From assembly GCF_900112035.1 (NCBI RefSeq), contig NZ_FOKC01000009.1, positions 119,482-183,481 of the forward strand: DNA of 64,000 bases. The letters are read 5' to 3'. The notes beneath the pieces are model-generated. The model ran no database searches. It saw only the letters and a list, made by a program, of their open reading frames with translations, and was not told the DNA's origin. Made by a program: the position numbers and the translations under genes. Below, piece after piece: positions 34,357-43,182 of the stretch (position 1 is the first letter of the stretch; each line of letters starts with the position of its first letter). This DNA is from Nocardioides alpinus (GTDB lineage: Bacteria; Actinomycetota; Actinomycetes; Propionibacteriales; Nocardioidaceae).

Positions 34357-35383
34357 CAAGGGGTACGTCGAGCTCGAACGACAGATCGACTCGATCGTCG
34401 TCGGTGAGCGTCACCGTCGGCATCCCGGTGACCTGACCAAGCTGAAGGAATCGCTCACCCGCGTCGGCCTTCTTCAACCGGTCACCATCACCCCGGACGG
34501 CTACCTCATCTGTGGCTACCGTCGATTGGCGGCCGCCAAGGAGCTCGGCTGGCAGACCCTGCGCGTCTGGGTGCGCTCGGGCATCAGCGACGAGCTGACC
34601 CGGTTGCTTGCCGAGCGCGACGAGAACATCACCCACCAGCCACTCACCCCCGACGAGGCAGCCAAGCTCTACCAGGAGCTTCTCGACCTGGTGAAGGAGG
34701 ACGCACGGCGCCGACAAGCCGCCACCCAGTACGGGGCGAAGAACGATCAAGCCGCAGGTCAGCACGGTCATGCTGAATCAGCATCACCGGGGCCAGGAGC
34801 CCTGGGGTCGGCCCGCCGCCGGGCCGCAGAATTGGTGACGGGCAAGGCGTCGTACGCACGGCTCGAGCAGATCCTGGAGATGGAACGCATCGCCGCGGAT
34901 CGGTCCCAACCCAAGACGATCCGCCAGGTTGCGACCGACGAGCTCGGCGTGATCCGCAACGGCGGTCCTGTCGATCCCGGCTACCAGCGAGTCAAGGCAG
35001 CACAGCGCGTCGCAGCGCGGATGACCTCGAGCCAGGATTCGGACGTGGACGCCCTCACGGACGAGGCGCTTGCCGATGCGAGGGCTGATCACAGGCGTCG
35101 GGTCCGGGAGAACCGTGCCAAGCGGGCGTCGGCGGCGGCCAGCGCCAAGCGATCCACCCGCGCATTCGTCCTGACCTGGGCAGAGCTCGACGGCTGGTCC
35201 AAGCGGTACGACGTCGAGCAGGTGGCACGCGAGGTGAAGCCGGACGACTGGACCCTCTTCCTCCGAGTCGTCGACGAGACGATCGCGTTCGTCGAGGCCG
35301 TCAAGCGCGCGGGGGAACACGCGGCCACCTCAGACACATGCGCTACCCGACACGTTCCGAAGTTGTCCGCCGACGTCACCTGA
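34349..35383 (+). CDS. ParB/Spo0J-domain protein
   Basis: A 344-residue protein with an N-terminal ParB/Srx-like domain: box I HPGDLTKLKESLTRVGLLQPVTITPDGYLI, box II CGYRRLAAAKELGWQ (GYRR in place of GERR), then ERDENITHQPLTPDEAAKLYQELLDL. A central helical part contains a HTH-like stretch, and the C-terminus is basic (RRVRENRAKRASAAASAKR). Without an adjacent ParA it may act as a transcription or replication regulator rather than a partition protein. GTG start at 34349 overlaps the previous gene. Confidence 0.82.
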   Translation: MSDKGYVELERQIDSIVVGERHRRHPGDLTKLKESLTRVGLLQPVTITPDGYLICGYRRLAAAKELGWQTLRVWVRSGISDELTRLLAERDENITHQPLTPDEAAKLYQELLDLVKEDARRRQAATQYGAKNDQAAGQHGHAESASPGPGALGSARRRAAELVTGKASYARLEQILEMERIAADRSQPKTIRQVATDELGVIRNGGPVDPGYQRVKAAQRVAARMTSSQDSDVDALTDEALADARADHRRRVRENRAKRASAAASAKRSTRAFVLTWAELDGWSKRYDVEQVAREVKPDDWTLFLRVVDETIAFVEAVKRAGEHAATSDTCATRHVPKLSADVT

Positions 35384-36018
35384 TCATCGCCGGCCTCGCG
35401 ATGGGCTCCTTGTTGGTCGCCCTCGTCATCTACTCGCTACAGGTACGTCCCTCACCGGCGACGCCGGGCACGACCGGGGTCGCACCCGCCACACCCAGGG
35501 CGATGACGACCAAGGCCCACGTCTCCCCCGTCGGCGACCTTGCTCCGTTGGGCCCTACGAGTGACCCCGACGCGTTCGCGCGACTCGTCGCCGACGCCCT
35601 CTTCGAGTGGAACACGGCAACGCTTGTCGGCCGGTCCGAGCACGTCGAACAGCTCGTCGCCGTGAGTGACCCCACGGGTGAGTCCTCCCCTGGTCTGGTA
35701 TCCGACCTCGACAACTACCTGCCCACCGAAGAAACTTGGGCCGGACTGGCCCAGTACGAGACCGCGCAGTGGCTCGCCATTGACTCGGTGGTGACACCCA
35801 CGCTGTGGGACGAGGCGGTCGCCCAAGCAGGCAACGAACTGCTCCCCGGCACCGCCGCCTTCACGATCGAGGGCACTCGACACCGCTCCGGACTCTGGGA
35901 GAACCAACCCGTCGCCTCCGAGCAGGGGGTTGCCTTCACGGTCTTCATCGTGTGCGCACCGTCCTACGCCCAGTGCCACCTGCTGCGCCTCTCGAGGCTC
36001 GATGAGCCGCTGGACTGA
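35338..36018 (+). CDS. VirB8/TcpC-like conjugation protein (candidate)
   Basis: A 226-residue protein with a short cytoplasmic start, one helix (about 14-34) and an extracytoplasmic domain with mixed alpha/beta pattern (DPDAFARLVADALFEWNTAT ... EGVAFTVFIVCAPSYAQCHLLRLS). Topology, size and position just before the wall hydrolase are as in the NTF2-like TcpC/VirB8 proteins of Gram-positive conjugation systems; sequence similarity itself is not clear by eye. It overlaps the parB-like gene by 46 bases. Confidence 0.55.
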   Translation: MRYPTRSEVVRRRHLIIAGLAMGSLLVALVIYSLQVRPSPATPGTTGVAPATPRAMTTKAHVSPVGDLAPLGPTSDPDAFARLVADALFEWNTATLVGRSEHVEQLVAVSDPTGESSPGLVSDLDNYLPTEETWAGLAQYETAQWLAIDSVVTPTLWDEAVAQAGNELLPGTAAFTIEGTRHRSGLWENQPVASEQGVAFTVFIVCAPSYAQCHLLRLSRLDEPLD

Positions 36019-36020
36019 GC

Positions 36021-37100
36021 ATGGTGAAGATTGCGCTCACCATCGTCCTTGCTCTCCTCTTCGGCCCCGCGATCCTGTTGCTGAGCCTCGGCGTGGTGCT
36101 CAACCCGGCCGCCCAGGCCTCGTGCCTGTCGGCCACCTCCTCGTCCCCGTCGACGCGCGCGCCCTCAGGCACCGAGCCAGAGACCTCACGCGTGGTCTTC
36201 CCGCTCCCGGCCGGGTCGTGGACACGCTCGAGTGGTTTCGGGATGCGGGTCCACCCGATCACTGGCGAACGCACGCTCCACACGGGGGTGGACCTGTCAG
36301 CAAATGCGGGCACCCCCATCGTCGCCGTTGCCGACGGACGCGTCGTCTCCGCCGGGCCCGCCACCGGTTACGGACACCTCATCGTGACCGAGCACACGGT
36401 GGATGGACAGCCGGTGGCAACCGCGTACGCCCACATGTACGCCAAGGGCATCCGCGTCAGCGTCGGTGACACGGTCACGGCTGGCCAGCACATCGCAGAC
36501 GTCGGATCGGACGGCTACTCGACCGGCGCCCACCTGCACTTCGAGGTCCGACCCGGCGGAACTAACGCTGCGCCGATCGACCCTGAACCGTGGCTGAGCA
36601 CGAACGGAGCAGCCGAGATGAACGGTAGCGAAAGCAGCAGCTGTGACGAGACCACGAGCGGATCGGCGGCGCCCTACTCAGGAACCAACCCGAACGGCCT
36701 GGTCGACGACCCCACGACCGACGGGCTCATCACCGAACAGACCGCCCACGTCCTCGCCCAGGTCCGGGCCACCTTCCCTGACACGGCCTGGGCATGCTGG
36801 TCACAGCGCCCGGGCAACGACTCCGAGCACGAGGTCGGACGCGCCTGCGACGGGACGTTCGGCAACTCGATCGGGACGGCTGCCACCGGGCCCGCCCTTG
36901 ACCTCGGATGGAAGGTCACCAACTGGCTCAAGTCCAACGCCGGCAGGCTCGGCGTCGAGTACCTCATCTGGCAGGGCCGCATCTGGTCGGTGGCGCGCAG
37001 CAGCGAGGGCTGGCGTCCCTACGACGGTGGCGGGGTGCACGACCCGACAAGCGTGACCGGCGGACACTTCGACCACCTGCACTTCACGGCCGTGAGCTGA
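36021..37100 (+). CDS. Bifunctional cell-wall hydrolase (M23 peptidase plus VldE/M15-like domain)
   Basis: A 359-residue exported protein that likely opens peptidoglycan for the conjugation channel. Signal/anchor helix (5-28), M23 domain at about 63-190 with both zinc motifs: RTLHTGVDLS (H-x3-D) and HLHFEV (H-x-H). A Ser/Gly-rich linker leads to a C-terminal VldE/ARB_07466-like domain (about 230-359) ending TGGHFDHLHF, paralogous to the protein at 2753-3685. M23 enzymes cut stem or cross-bridge peptides. ATG at 36021, two bases after the previous stop. Confidence 0.87.
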   Translation: MVKIALTIVLALLFGPAILLLSLGVVLNPAAQASCLSATSSSPSTRAPSGTEPETSRVVFPLPAGSWTRSSGFGMRVHPITGERTLHTGVDLSANAGTPIVAVADGRVVSAGPATGYGHLIVTEHTVDGQPVATAYAHMYAKGIRVSVGDTVTAGQHIADVGSDGYSTGAHLHFEVRPGGTNAAPIDPEPWLSTNGAAEMNGSESSSCDETTSGSAAPYSGTNPNGLVDDPTTDGLITEQTAHVLAQVRATFPDTAWACWSQRPGNDSEHEVGRACDGTFGNSIGTAATGPALDLGWKVTNWLKSNAGRLGVEYLIWQGRIWSVARSSEGWRPYDGGGVHDPTSVTGGHFDHLHFTAVS

Positions 37101-37156
37101 AGTCGCGAACCACCCGGCCATTTCGTACGCTGGTCCTGGACGAGCACCTGCATGGC

Positions 37157-37447
37157 GTGAGCACCACGACAGCCCTCCTCCCACTGGTAGGACCCGACTT
37201 CGGTGCCGTCAGCGGCGCCGGCGACCTGCGGACGATCATCGGCGCACTGCTCACCTACGGCCTCGTCATCGCCGTACTCATGGTGGTCGCATGCGCGGCG
37301 ACATGGGCGATCGGATCCGCACAGGGAAGCTGGCAGACGGCCAGCAAGGCAAAGACCGGCCTCTTCGTCGCACTGGGCGGAGCCGTCCTCACCGGGGGCT
37401 CACTCGTCTGGGTCAACTGGCTCCTCTCCATTGGGGCATCTCTGTAG
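37157..37447 (+). CDS. DUF6112 family small T4SS membrane protein 1
   Basis: A 96-residue two-helix protein (PDFGAVSGAGDLRTIIGALLTYGLVIAVLMVVACAATWAIGSA; TGLFVALGGAVLTGGSLVWVNWLLS). DUF6112 proteins occur next to VirB6/SCO6880 genes and resemble VirB2/TrbC-type pilin or channel subunits. GTG at 37157 gives the conserved start. The downstream gene is a paralogue. Confidence 0.8.
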   Translation: MSTTTALLPLVGPDFGAVSGAGDLRTIIGALLTYGLVIAVLMVVACAATWAIGSAQGSWQTASKAKTGLFVALGGAVLTGGSLVWVNWLLSIGASL

Positions 37448-37543
37448 CCACCTGTAGCGAGTCCGCATCTCCCGCCGTTGCCTTCGCTCCGGCGTCGCGC
37501 ACGCACCTGCACTACAAGACCCCGTCCCTGCCCAGGAGGAACC

Positions 37544-37843
37544 GTGCTCTACCGCGCCCCGCTGCTCCCTTACGACATCACCATCAGTCCCAACTCCAAC
37601 GGCCTACCGGGCATCGGACAGCTCCGAGATGTCGTCGGCGCCGCCATGACCGTGGGCCTCATTCTCGCGGTGCTGGCCCTCATCATCTCCGCGATCGTGT
37701 GGGCTCTCGGCGCAAACTCGTCCAACCCGCACCTCGCCGGGCGAGGCAAGGTCGGCGTCCTGGTGGGCCTCGGCGCCGCGATCATCACCGGCGCGTCCGT
37801 CACCCTCGTCAACTTCTTCTGGAACGTCGGCCAGTCGGTCTGA
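37544..37843 (+). CDS. DUF6112 family small T4SS membrane protein 2
   Basis: A 99-residue paralogue of the preceding gene: SPNSNGLPGIGQLRDVVGAAMTVGLILAVLALIISAIVWALGANS, then GKVGVLVGLGAAIITGASVTLVNFFWNVG. GTG at 37544 has AGGAGG six bases upstream, a strong ribosome binding site. Tandem duplication of the small subunit suggests a mixed channel or that the two have specialised. Confidence 0.82.
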   Translation: MLYRAPLLPYDITISPNSNGLPGIGQLRDVVGAAMTVGLILAVLALIISAIVWALGANSSNPHLAGRGKVGVLVGLGAAIITGASVTLVNFFWNVGQSV

Positions 37844-37871
37844 CCCGCGTCTAAGACGAGAGGACGACACG

Positions 37872-39293
37872 ATGGTCGACGTCTGCGACATACCCGTGAT
37901 CTCAGGTGTCTGCGACGTGGCCGGAGAAGCGGCCGGCTCCCTGGTCTCGGCTCCGTTCGACTACCTCGCGCAGTCCATGGGGAACGCCGCCGGCTGGATG
38001 TTCGAATCGGTCTGGAGGGTCTTCGACTCGACCACCATGGTCGACGTCACCAGCAGCCACTACACCAAGGTCTACAACATCCTGTTCGGCGTCGCGGTCT
38101 TCGTGATGCTCGGCTTCTTCATGCTCCAGGTCATCGGCGGCATGATCCGGAGAGAACCCGCAGCCCTGTCCAGAGCCGCCCTCGGCATGGCGAAGTCGGT
38201 CCTCGGTTCGTTCGTGGCGCTCACTCTGCTCGCAACCGCCCTGGAGCTGACCGACCAACTGTGCGTCGGCATCGTCAAGGCCGCCGGGACCAACATGGAG
38301 GAGATGGGCGACCGGATCATGCTCCTGGTCGCAGGCCTCGGCGCGATCAGCCTTGCCGCCCCCGGAGCGGGGGCCATCGTGACCATCTTCATCGCCGGGC
38401 TCGCCATCGGAGGCGCGGTGATCGTCTGGATCAGCCTGCTCGTACGAAAGGCTCTGCTTCTTATCGCGATCGTCTTCGCGCCGATAGCGCTCGCAGGGGC
38501 GAGCTGGGACCACACACGCGGCTGGATCGGCAGGTGGGCGGGCTTTGTCCTCGCCCTCATCCTGTCCAAGGTCGTGCTGGTGGTGATCTTCCTGCTCGCG
38601 ACCGCGCAGGTGTCCGCACCCATCGACTCCGACCTCGCGTCGGCAAGCGAGCCGATCGCCGGCGTCGTGCTCATGCTTATGGCCGCGTTCGCCCCCTACC
38701 TCACCTACAAGGCGATCAGCTTCATGGGCTTCGACATGCACCACGCGATGTCGGCCGAACAGGAGACCAAGTCGGCGATGAACCGCCCCATGCCCATCCC
38801 CCTGAACCGCCAGTCCGGGTCGACGCCCCGCAAGGTCCTCGGTGGCGGGCCGCAAGGCGGGAGTACGGCGACGGGTGGCGGAGGTCCCTCGCCTGCCCCA
38901 GCCGCAGCTCCTGGGGCTCGAGGCGGGGCTCGAGGCGGGGCTGGAGGCAGGGCTGGAGGCAGGGCTGGAGGCGGGGCTGGAGGCAGGGCTGGAGGCGGAG
39001 GTGGAGGCGTCGCGGGCGGAGGCTCTGGGGCCGGAGGCTCAGCTGGCGGGCTGCCGAGCGGGCGGACGGGCGGGCGGACGGGCGGCGCGGCCGGGGGCGG
39101 CGTGGCTGCGGGACTGGCGGTCGCGAAGCAGTCCTTCTCCGCTGGCGTCAGCACCGGCCGCTCGGTGGGAGCTGCGGCTTCGCAGCAGATCGATGCCGCC
39201 AACCAGGCACCACCTAGCGCCGCGGCACCGCCGCCACCTCACGTGGCTGACCCGGTGCCCGCGTCGAACACCAAGAAAGGCCGAGCGCGGTGA
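37872..39293 (+). CDS. TrbL/VirB6-like multi-helix T4SS protein
   Basis: A 473-residue protein with about six membrane helices over the first 290 residues (for example ILFGVAVFVMLGFFMLQVIGGMIRREP, ALLLIAIVFAPIALAGASW, GVVLMLMAAFAPYLTYKAISFMG), typical of TrbL/VirB6 inner-membrane channel proteins, then a long Gly/Ala/Arg tail partly built from a 12-base tandem repeat. The tail is probably flexible. Last codons overlap the SCO6880 GTG. ATG at 37872. Confidence 0.85.
   Translation: MVDVCDIPVISGVCDVAGEAAGSLVSAPFDYLAQSMGNAAGWMFESVWRVFDSTTMVDVTSSHYTKVYNILFGVAVFVMLGFFMLQVIGGMIRREPAALSRAALGMAKSVLGSFVALTLLATALELTDQLCVGIVKAAGTNMEEMGDRIMLLVAGLGAISLAAPGAGAIVTIFIAGLAIGGAVIVWISLLVRKALLLIAIVFAPIALAGASWDHTRGWIGRWAGFVLALILSKVVLVVIFLLATAQVSAPIDSDLASASEPIAGVVLMLMAAFAPYLTYKAISFMGFDMHHAMSAEQETKSAMNRPMPIPLNRQSGSTPRKVLGGGPQGGSTATGGGGPSPAPAAAPGARGGARGGAGGRAGGRAGGGAGGRAGGGGGGVAGGGSGAGGSAGGLPSGRTGGRTGGAAGGGVAAGLAVAKQSFSAGVSTGRSVGAAASQQIDAANQAPPSAAAPPPPHVADPVPASNTKKGRAR
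38913..38996 (+). repeat. Seven-unit 12-bp tandem repeat inside the TrbL-like gene
   Basis: Seven consecutive copies of (G/A)GGGCT(C/G)GAGGC encode GARG/GAGG/RAGG units in the C-terminal tail. All copies keep the frame, so copy-number changes would alter only tail length. The repeat also creates a long spurious frame reading LEAG repeats. Confidence 0.9.
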
Positions 39294-40753
39294 GTACAGG
39301 TTCGGCGGGGCGCGACTACCACCTCGCGCCGGTGAAGTTCTCCCGCCTGGCCCGTCGCGGAGTCCTGCTAGGTCTCTCGGGCTCACAGCTCGTCGTGGTC
39401 GGCACGGGTGCCGTCACGCTGGTCGTCGCGCTGTACCTGGGCGGCGGCACCCTTTTGCTGTACGTCCTACCGATGTTGCTCCTGTGCGCCGCCCTCGCGT
39501 GGGTCGGCGTCGGTGGCCGCAAGCTGGTCGAGTGGCTCCCCGTGGTGGCTCGCTGGGTGTGGCGCTCGACCGGCGGCCAACTGCTCTTCCGACGCCGGAT
39601 CGTGACACCGCGGCCTGTGGGGACTTTGGCGCTGCCAGGCGATGCTGCGCGGTTGCGGCAGTGGCTCGACCCCGAGAGCGGAGCTGTGATGATCCACGAC
39701 CCGCACCGCTCGACACTGACGGCAATCGTCAGCGTCACCCATCCGGCGTTCATCCTGCTCGACCCGATCGAGCAGCAGCGTCGCGTGGCCAGCTGGGGCC
39801 GTGTTCTGGCAACCGCCTGTCGATCCGGACGGATCGCGTCGCTGCAGGTGATGGAGCGGACGCTTCCCGACTCGGGCAGAGGGCTGGCGCAGTGGTGGTC
39901 CCAGCACGGTTTGCAGGACGACTCGTGGACGTCCACGACGTACGCCGAACTCATCGACCGTGCCGGTCCCGCCGGCGAACGGCACGCGAGCACCGTCTCG
40001 ATCTCGCTGGACATGAAAGCGGCTGGTCGTGCGATTCGCGCCGCGGGCGGGGGCAACCGCGGCGCTGCCGCCGTGCTGCGCCAGGAGATGTCGACGACCA
40101 CCGCCGCCCTGAGGGCTGCCGACCTCGCACCATCGGCGTGGCTCGAGCCGGGCGACCTGGCGGTGATCCTGCGTTCGGCATACGACCCCGTCGTCGCCGG
40201 AGCCCTCGAGCGGCACGGTGAGCTCGGCCGTGATCTGGCCGCGGCAGGGCCGGTCGGTGTCACCGAGCAGTGGTCCAGTGTGCGCAGCGACTCGGCCCAC
40301 CACTGCGTGCTGTGGGTCAGCGAATGGCCGCGATCCTTGGTGTACCCCGGGTTCCTCTCGCCCGTGCTCTTGTCCTCGGGCGTACGACGCACCTTCACGT
40401 TGCTCTACACCCCGATGCGTACCGACCAGGCCGCGCGCGACATCCGCAAGAAGAAGACCGAGTACGTCTCCGACGCCTCGCAACGTCAGCGGATCGGCCA
40501 GATCGAGGACGCTCAACAGTCCGCGGAGTACAGCGACGTGCTCCAGCAGGAGGCGGACCTGACTGCAGGTCATGGCATCCTGCGCACCACTGGACTGATC
40601 GCCGTCAGCGCCGCGGACCTGGATGAGCTCGAGCGTGCCGTGGCTCACCTCGAGCAGGCAGCCATCCAGGCCTCTTGCGAGACCCGTCGGCTCTGGGGCC
40701 AGCAGGCGCAGGCGTTCGCGGCAGCAGCGCTTCCGCTGTGTCGCGACGTGTGA
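39290..40753 (+). CDS. SCO6880-family T4SS protein (PrgI-like N-terminus)
   Basis: A 487-residue protein of the actinobacterial SCO6880 family. Two helices at about 28-64 (LVVVGTGAVTLVVALYLGGG; LLYVLPMLLLCAALAWVGVGG) form the PrgI/VirB3-like part; a soluble domain follows (IVSVTHPAFILLDPIEQQRRVASWGRVLATACRSGRIASLQVMERT ... VLWVSEWPRSLVYPGFLSPVL), the N-terminal region of VirB4-type proteins. It works with the separate ATPase at 40943, so VirB3/VirB4 functions are split between two genes. GTG at 39290 overlaps the previous stop. Confidence 0.87.
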   Translation: MSTGSAGRDYHLAPVKFSRLARRGVLLGLSGSQLVVVGTGAVTLVVALYLGGGTLLLYVLPMLLLCAALAWVGVGGRKLVEWLPVVARWVWRSTGGQLLFRRRIVTPRPVGTLALPGDAARLRQWLDPESGAVMIHDPHRSTLTAIVSVTHPAFILLDPIEQQRRVASWGRVLATACRSGRIASLQVMERTLPDSGRGLAQWWSQHGLQDDSWTSTTYAELIDRAGPAGERHASTVSISLDMKAAGRAIRAAGGGNRGAAAVLRQEMSTTTAALRAADLAPSAWLEPGDLAVILRSAYDPVVAGALERHGELGRDLAAAGPVGVTEQWSSVRSDSAHHCVLWVSEWPRSLVYPGFLSPVLLSSGVRRTFTLLYTPMRTDQAARDIRKKKTEYVSDASQRQRIGQIEDAQQSAEYSDVLQQEADLTAGHGILRTTGLIAVSAADLDELERAVAHLEQAAIQASCETRRLWGQQAQAFAAAALPLCRDV

Positions 40754-40826
40754 GGGTGCGCGCGAGCGACAAGCGACGGGCTTCCGGGCACACCTCCTTC
40801 CCGACCACATCAAGGAGGAGGCGCCG

Positions 40827-40946
40827 ATGCCCACGTTCGAGGATCCGGCTGTTGACGGCGACATGGCGCGGAGCGCGCTGCGTGGGCTGGCGCACGCGAC
40901 CCGGTCCGTCCATCCCATCGCCGTCGTTTGTGGGCTCTCGTTGTGA
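40827..40946 (+). CDS. 39-residue ORF in the T4SS operon (possible truncated gene)
   Basis: ATG at 40827 with an excellent AAGGAGGAGG upstream; reads MPTFEDPAVDGDMARSALRG LAHATRSVHPIAVVCGLSL and stops at 40944-40946, overlapping the VirB4-like GTG (GTGA). The segment ARSALRGLAHATR resembles the start of a longer small protein found at this position in related elements, so this copy may be a frameshifted remnant kept for translational coupling. Function unknown. Confidence 0.55.
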   Translation: MPTFEDPAVDGDMARSALRGLAHATRSVHPIAVVCGLSL

Positions 40947-42433
40947 CGGGCTGGGATGAAGGCCGCCTGCACAGCACCGTGTTGGTGTCGCCCCGTCGTG
41001 AGCGACGCCGTGACCGTCGCATCCGGCAGAGTGCTGCGAAGTCCTTGCTCTCCACGGACCGCGAGGCACGGAAGGCGGCAGCCAAGGCAAAAGCCGGCGA
41101 GCTGACAGCCGAGCGCCGCGCCACGGTCGTGCTGCCCCGGGCAGGTGAGCCCGGCCCGGCGGCCCTCCGTACCCCAGGGCGATTGCGCCTACGTCGCCAT
41201 CAGGACACGTCAGCGACGTTGGCGGGTGCGTACCCGTTTCTCGCCGAGGGTGGTCTCGGGAGTGACGGCGTCTTTGTCGGTCAGGATCTCTACTCAGGCA
41301 GCTCCTTCGTCTATGACCCGTGGGTGCTCTACTCCCGCGGTCTCATCACCGCACCGAACCTCGTCCTCGCCGGAATTGTGGGTGCCGGCAAGTCCGCACT
41401 GGCAAAGAGCCTCTACACCCGTTCGATCCCGTTCGGGCGCCGCGTGTACGTGCCGGGCGACCCTAAGGGTGAGCACACCGCGGTGGCCGAGGCCGTCGGC
41501 GGCAAGGCCATCGCGCTCGGGCACGGCATGGCCAACCGGCTCAACCCCCTCGACGAGGGCCTCCGCCCCAGCGGTCTCGATGACGCGCAGTGGACGGCGC
41601 AGGTCACGGCCAGGCGGCGGGACCTGGTCGGTGCCCTGGCCGAGACCGTGCTGGACCGACGACTGACTCCGCTGGAGCACACGGCGATCGACGTCGCCCT
41701 CGGTGACGTCGTCCGTGCCTCACCAACGCCTGTGCTGCCGATGGTGGTGGACCGGCTCCTCTCCCCCGACGCGGCCACCGACACGGACGGTCGGCTCGCA
41801 GAGGACGGACGACTCGTCGCGCACGCGCTCCGGCGTCTGGTCGCCGGCGACCTGGCCGGGCTGTTCGACGGCCCGAGCACGGTGCGGTTCGATCCGACAC
41901 TGCCGATGGTGTCGCTCGATCTGTCTCGCGTCACAGAGAACGCCACCCTGATCTCGGTGCTGATGACGTGCGCATCGGCGTGGATGGAATCCGCGCTACT
42001 CGATCCGTCCGGCGGGCAGAGGTGGGTGGTGTACGACGAGGCCTGGCGCCTCATGTCTCACCCGGCACTCCTGCGCCGGATGGACGCGCACTGGCGACTC
42101 GCGCGCCACTACGGCATCGCGAACATGCTGATCTTCCACAAGCTCTCCGACCTCGACAACGTGGGCGACCGGGGCTCAGCGATGCGCGCCCTTGCGTCGT
42201 CACTGCTCGCCAATGCCGAGACACGCGTCGTCTACCGGCAGGAGTCGGACCAGCTCGGTTCGACCGCGACAGCCTTGGGCCTGACCGGGACCGAGCAGTC
42301 GCTGCTGCCGACGTTGGGGACCGGCCAGGGGCTGTGGCGGATCAAGGACAGGTCCTTTGTGGTGCAGCACCAACTGCATCCCGCCGAGCTCGAGCTGTTC
42401 AACACATCTGCGCGAGCGTCCGGCGCAGGTTAG
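40943..42433 (+). CDS. VirB4-like T4SS ATPase
   Basis: A 496-residue ATPase from GTG 40943: basic N-terminus (RRERRRDRRIRQSAAK), Walker A VLAGIVGAGKSALAKSL at about residues 140-156, YVPGDPKGEHTAVAEAVGG, then Walker B-like WVVYDEAWRLM and a sensor region (MLIFHKLSDLDN). It powers substrate transfer and pilus steps. Together with SCO6880 it makes one functional VirB4. Family length is normal for the actinobacterial split form. Confidence 0.88.
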   Translation: MTGWDEGRLHSTVLVSPRRERRRDRRIRQSAAKSLLSTDREARKAAAKAKAGELTAERRATVVLPRAGEPGPAALRTPGRLRLRRHQDTSATLAGAYPFLAEGGLGSDGVFVGQDLYSGSSFVYDPWVLYSRGLITAPNLVLAGIVGAGKSALAKSLYTRSIPFGRRVYVPGDPKGEHTAVAEAVGGKAIALGHGMANRLNPLDEGLRPSGLDDAQWTAQVTARRRDLVGALAETVLDRRLTPLEHTAIDVALGDVVRASPTPVLPMVVDRLLSPDAATDTDGRLAEDGRLVAHALRRLVAGDLAGLFDGPSTVRFDPTLPMVSLDLSRVTENATLISVLMTCASAWMESALLDPSGGQRWVVYDEAWRLMSHPALLRRMDAHWRLARHYGIANMLIFHKLSDLDNVGDRGSAMRALASSLLANAETRVVYRQESDQLGSTATALGLTGTEQSLLPTLGTGQGLWRIKDRSFVVQHQLHPAELELFNTSARASGAG

Positions 42434-42687
42434 AAGTTCGCGCGAAGTTTGACAGTTCAGAAGGCGCCGGTTGGGAAGCGCGTCACGTGCCGGGTGGGGA
42501 ACCGTGACCCAGAACCTCTCCGGACGGGCTATCCGGGACGCTTGCGTAACGCCGAGCGGGCCGGCCTGCGGCGTCACCGTCGTGGGTTCGCCGAGCAGGA
42601 GCTCGCATCAAGAGCGACAATCTGCGCATTGCGGATACTCGACGAAGGTGTGTCTCAACCTTTGGGGCGCGGAGGGTCTCTAGGTAA

Positions 42688-43182
42688 GTGATGGATCACG
42701 ACGCTGAGTTTGCCGAGTTCATGGCTGCCCGATGGAGCGCGCTGTACCGCACTGCGTACCTCCTGATGGGTCAGCACCACCAGGCCGAAGACCTCCTGCA
42801 GGACGTCTTGGCACGAACGTGCGTGCAATGGCCCTCGATCAAGGACAAAGGACTGGCCGAGGCCTACGTCAGGCGAGGACTGGTGAACGCTGCCTCCCGT
42901 CAGTGGCGCCGTCGTGGCCGCGAACGCCTCACCGAGCACGTCCCAGAGCTCAGCCACACAGGTGACATCGAGCTCAGCGCCGACAAGCTGGTGCTGTGGG
43001 AGGAGGTCCAGCGTCTGCCCCCACGCATGCGAGCAACGCTGATCCTCCGCTACCTCGAGGACCGGTCGGAGCATGACACTGCCGCAGTTCTCGGGGTGTC
43101 GGTCGGATCCGTCAAGAGCCAGACCCACCACGCCCTGAAGCGGCTCCGCGCCGCCATGCCAGAGATGGAGAACCTCCGATGA
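42688..43182 (+). CDS. SigE-family ECF sigma factor
   Basis: A 164-residue sigma-70 family protein: region 2 ARWSALYRTAYLLMGQHHQAEDLLQDVLARTCVQW (about 14-48) and region 4 LPPRMRATLILRYLEDRSEHDTAAVLGVSVGSVKSQTHHALKRLR (about 110-155), the SigE-like actinobacterial group. Start may be GTG 42688 or ATG 42691. Its stop overlaps the putative anti-sigma ATG. It interrupts the transfer operon between the ATPase and ArdC. The 257 bases upstream hold no other gene. Confidence 0.9.
   Translation: MMDHDAEFAEFMAARWSALYRTAYLLMGQHHQAEDLLQDVLARTCVQWPSIKDKGLAEAYVRRGLVNAASRQWRRRGRERLTEHVPELSHTGDIELSADKLVLWEEVQRLPPRMRATLILRYLEDRSEHDTAAVLGVSVGSVKSQTHHALKRLRAAMPEMENLR

Noticed and set aside
34349..35383. Classical ParABS partition locus
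   Set aside because: No ParA next to the ParB-like gene; the MinD-like protein at 22479 belongs to the pilus operon and lacks P-loop lysines.
38842..40221. Long plus-strand frame overlapping the TrbL-like and SCO6880 genes, rich in LEAG repeats
   Set aside because: It is a shadow of the 12-bp repeat and high GC; the two real genes in other frames have clear domains and GTGA coupling.
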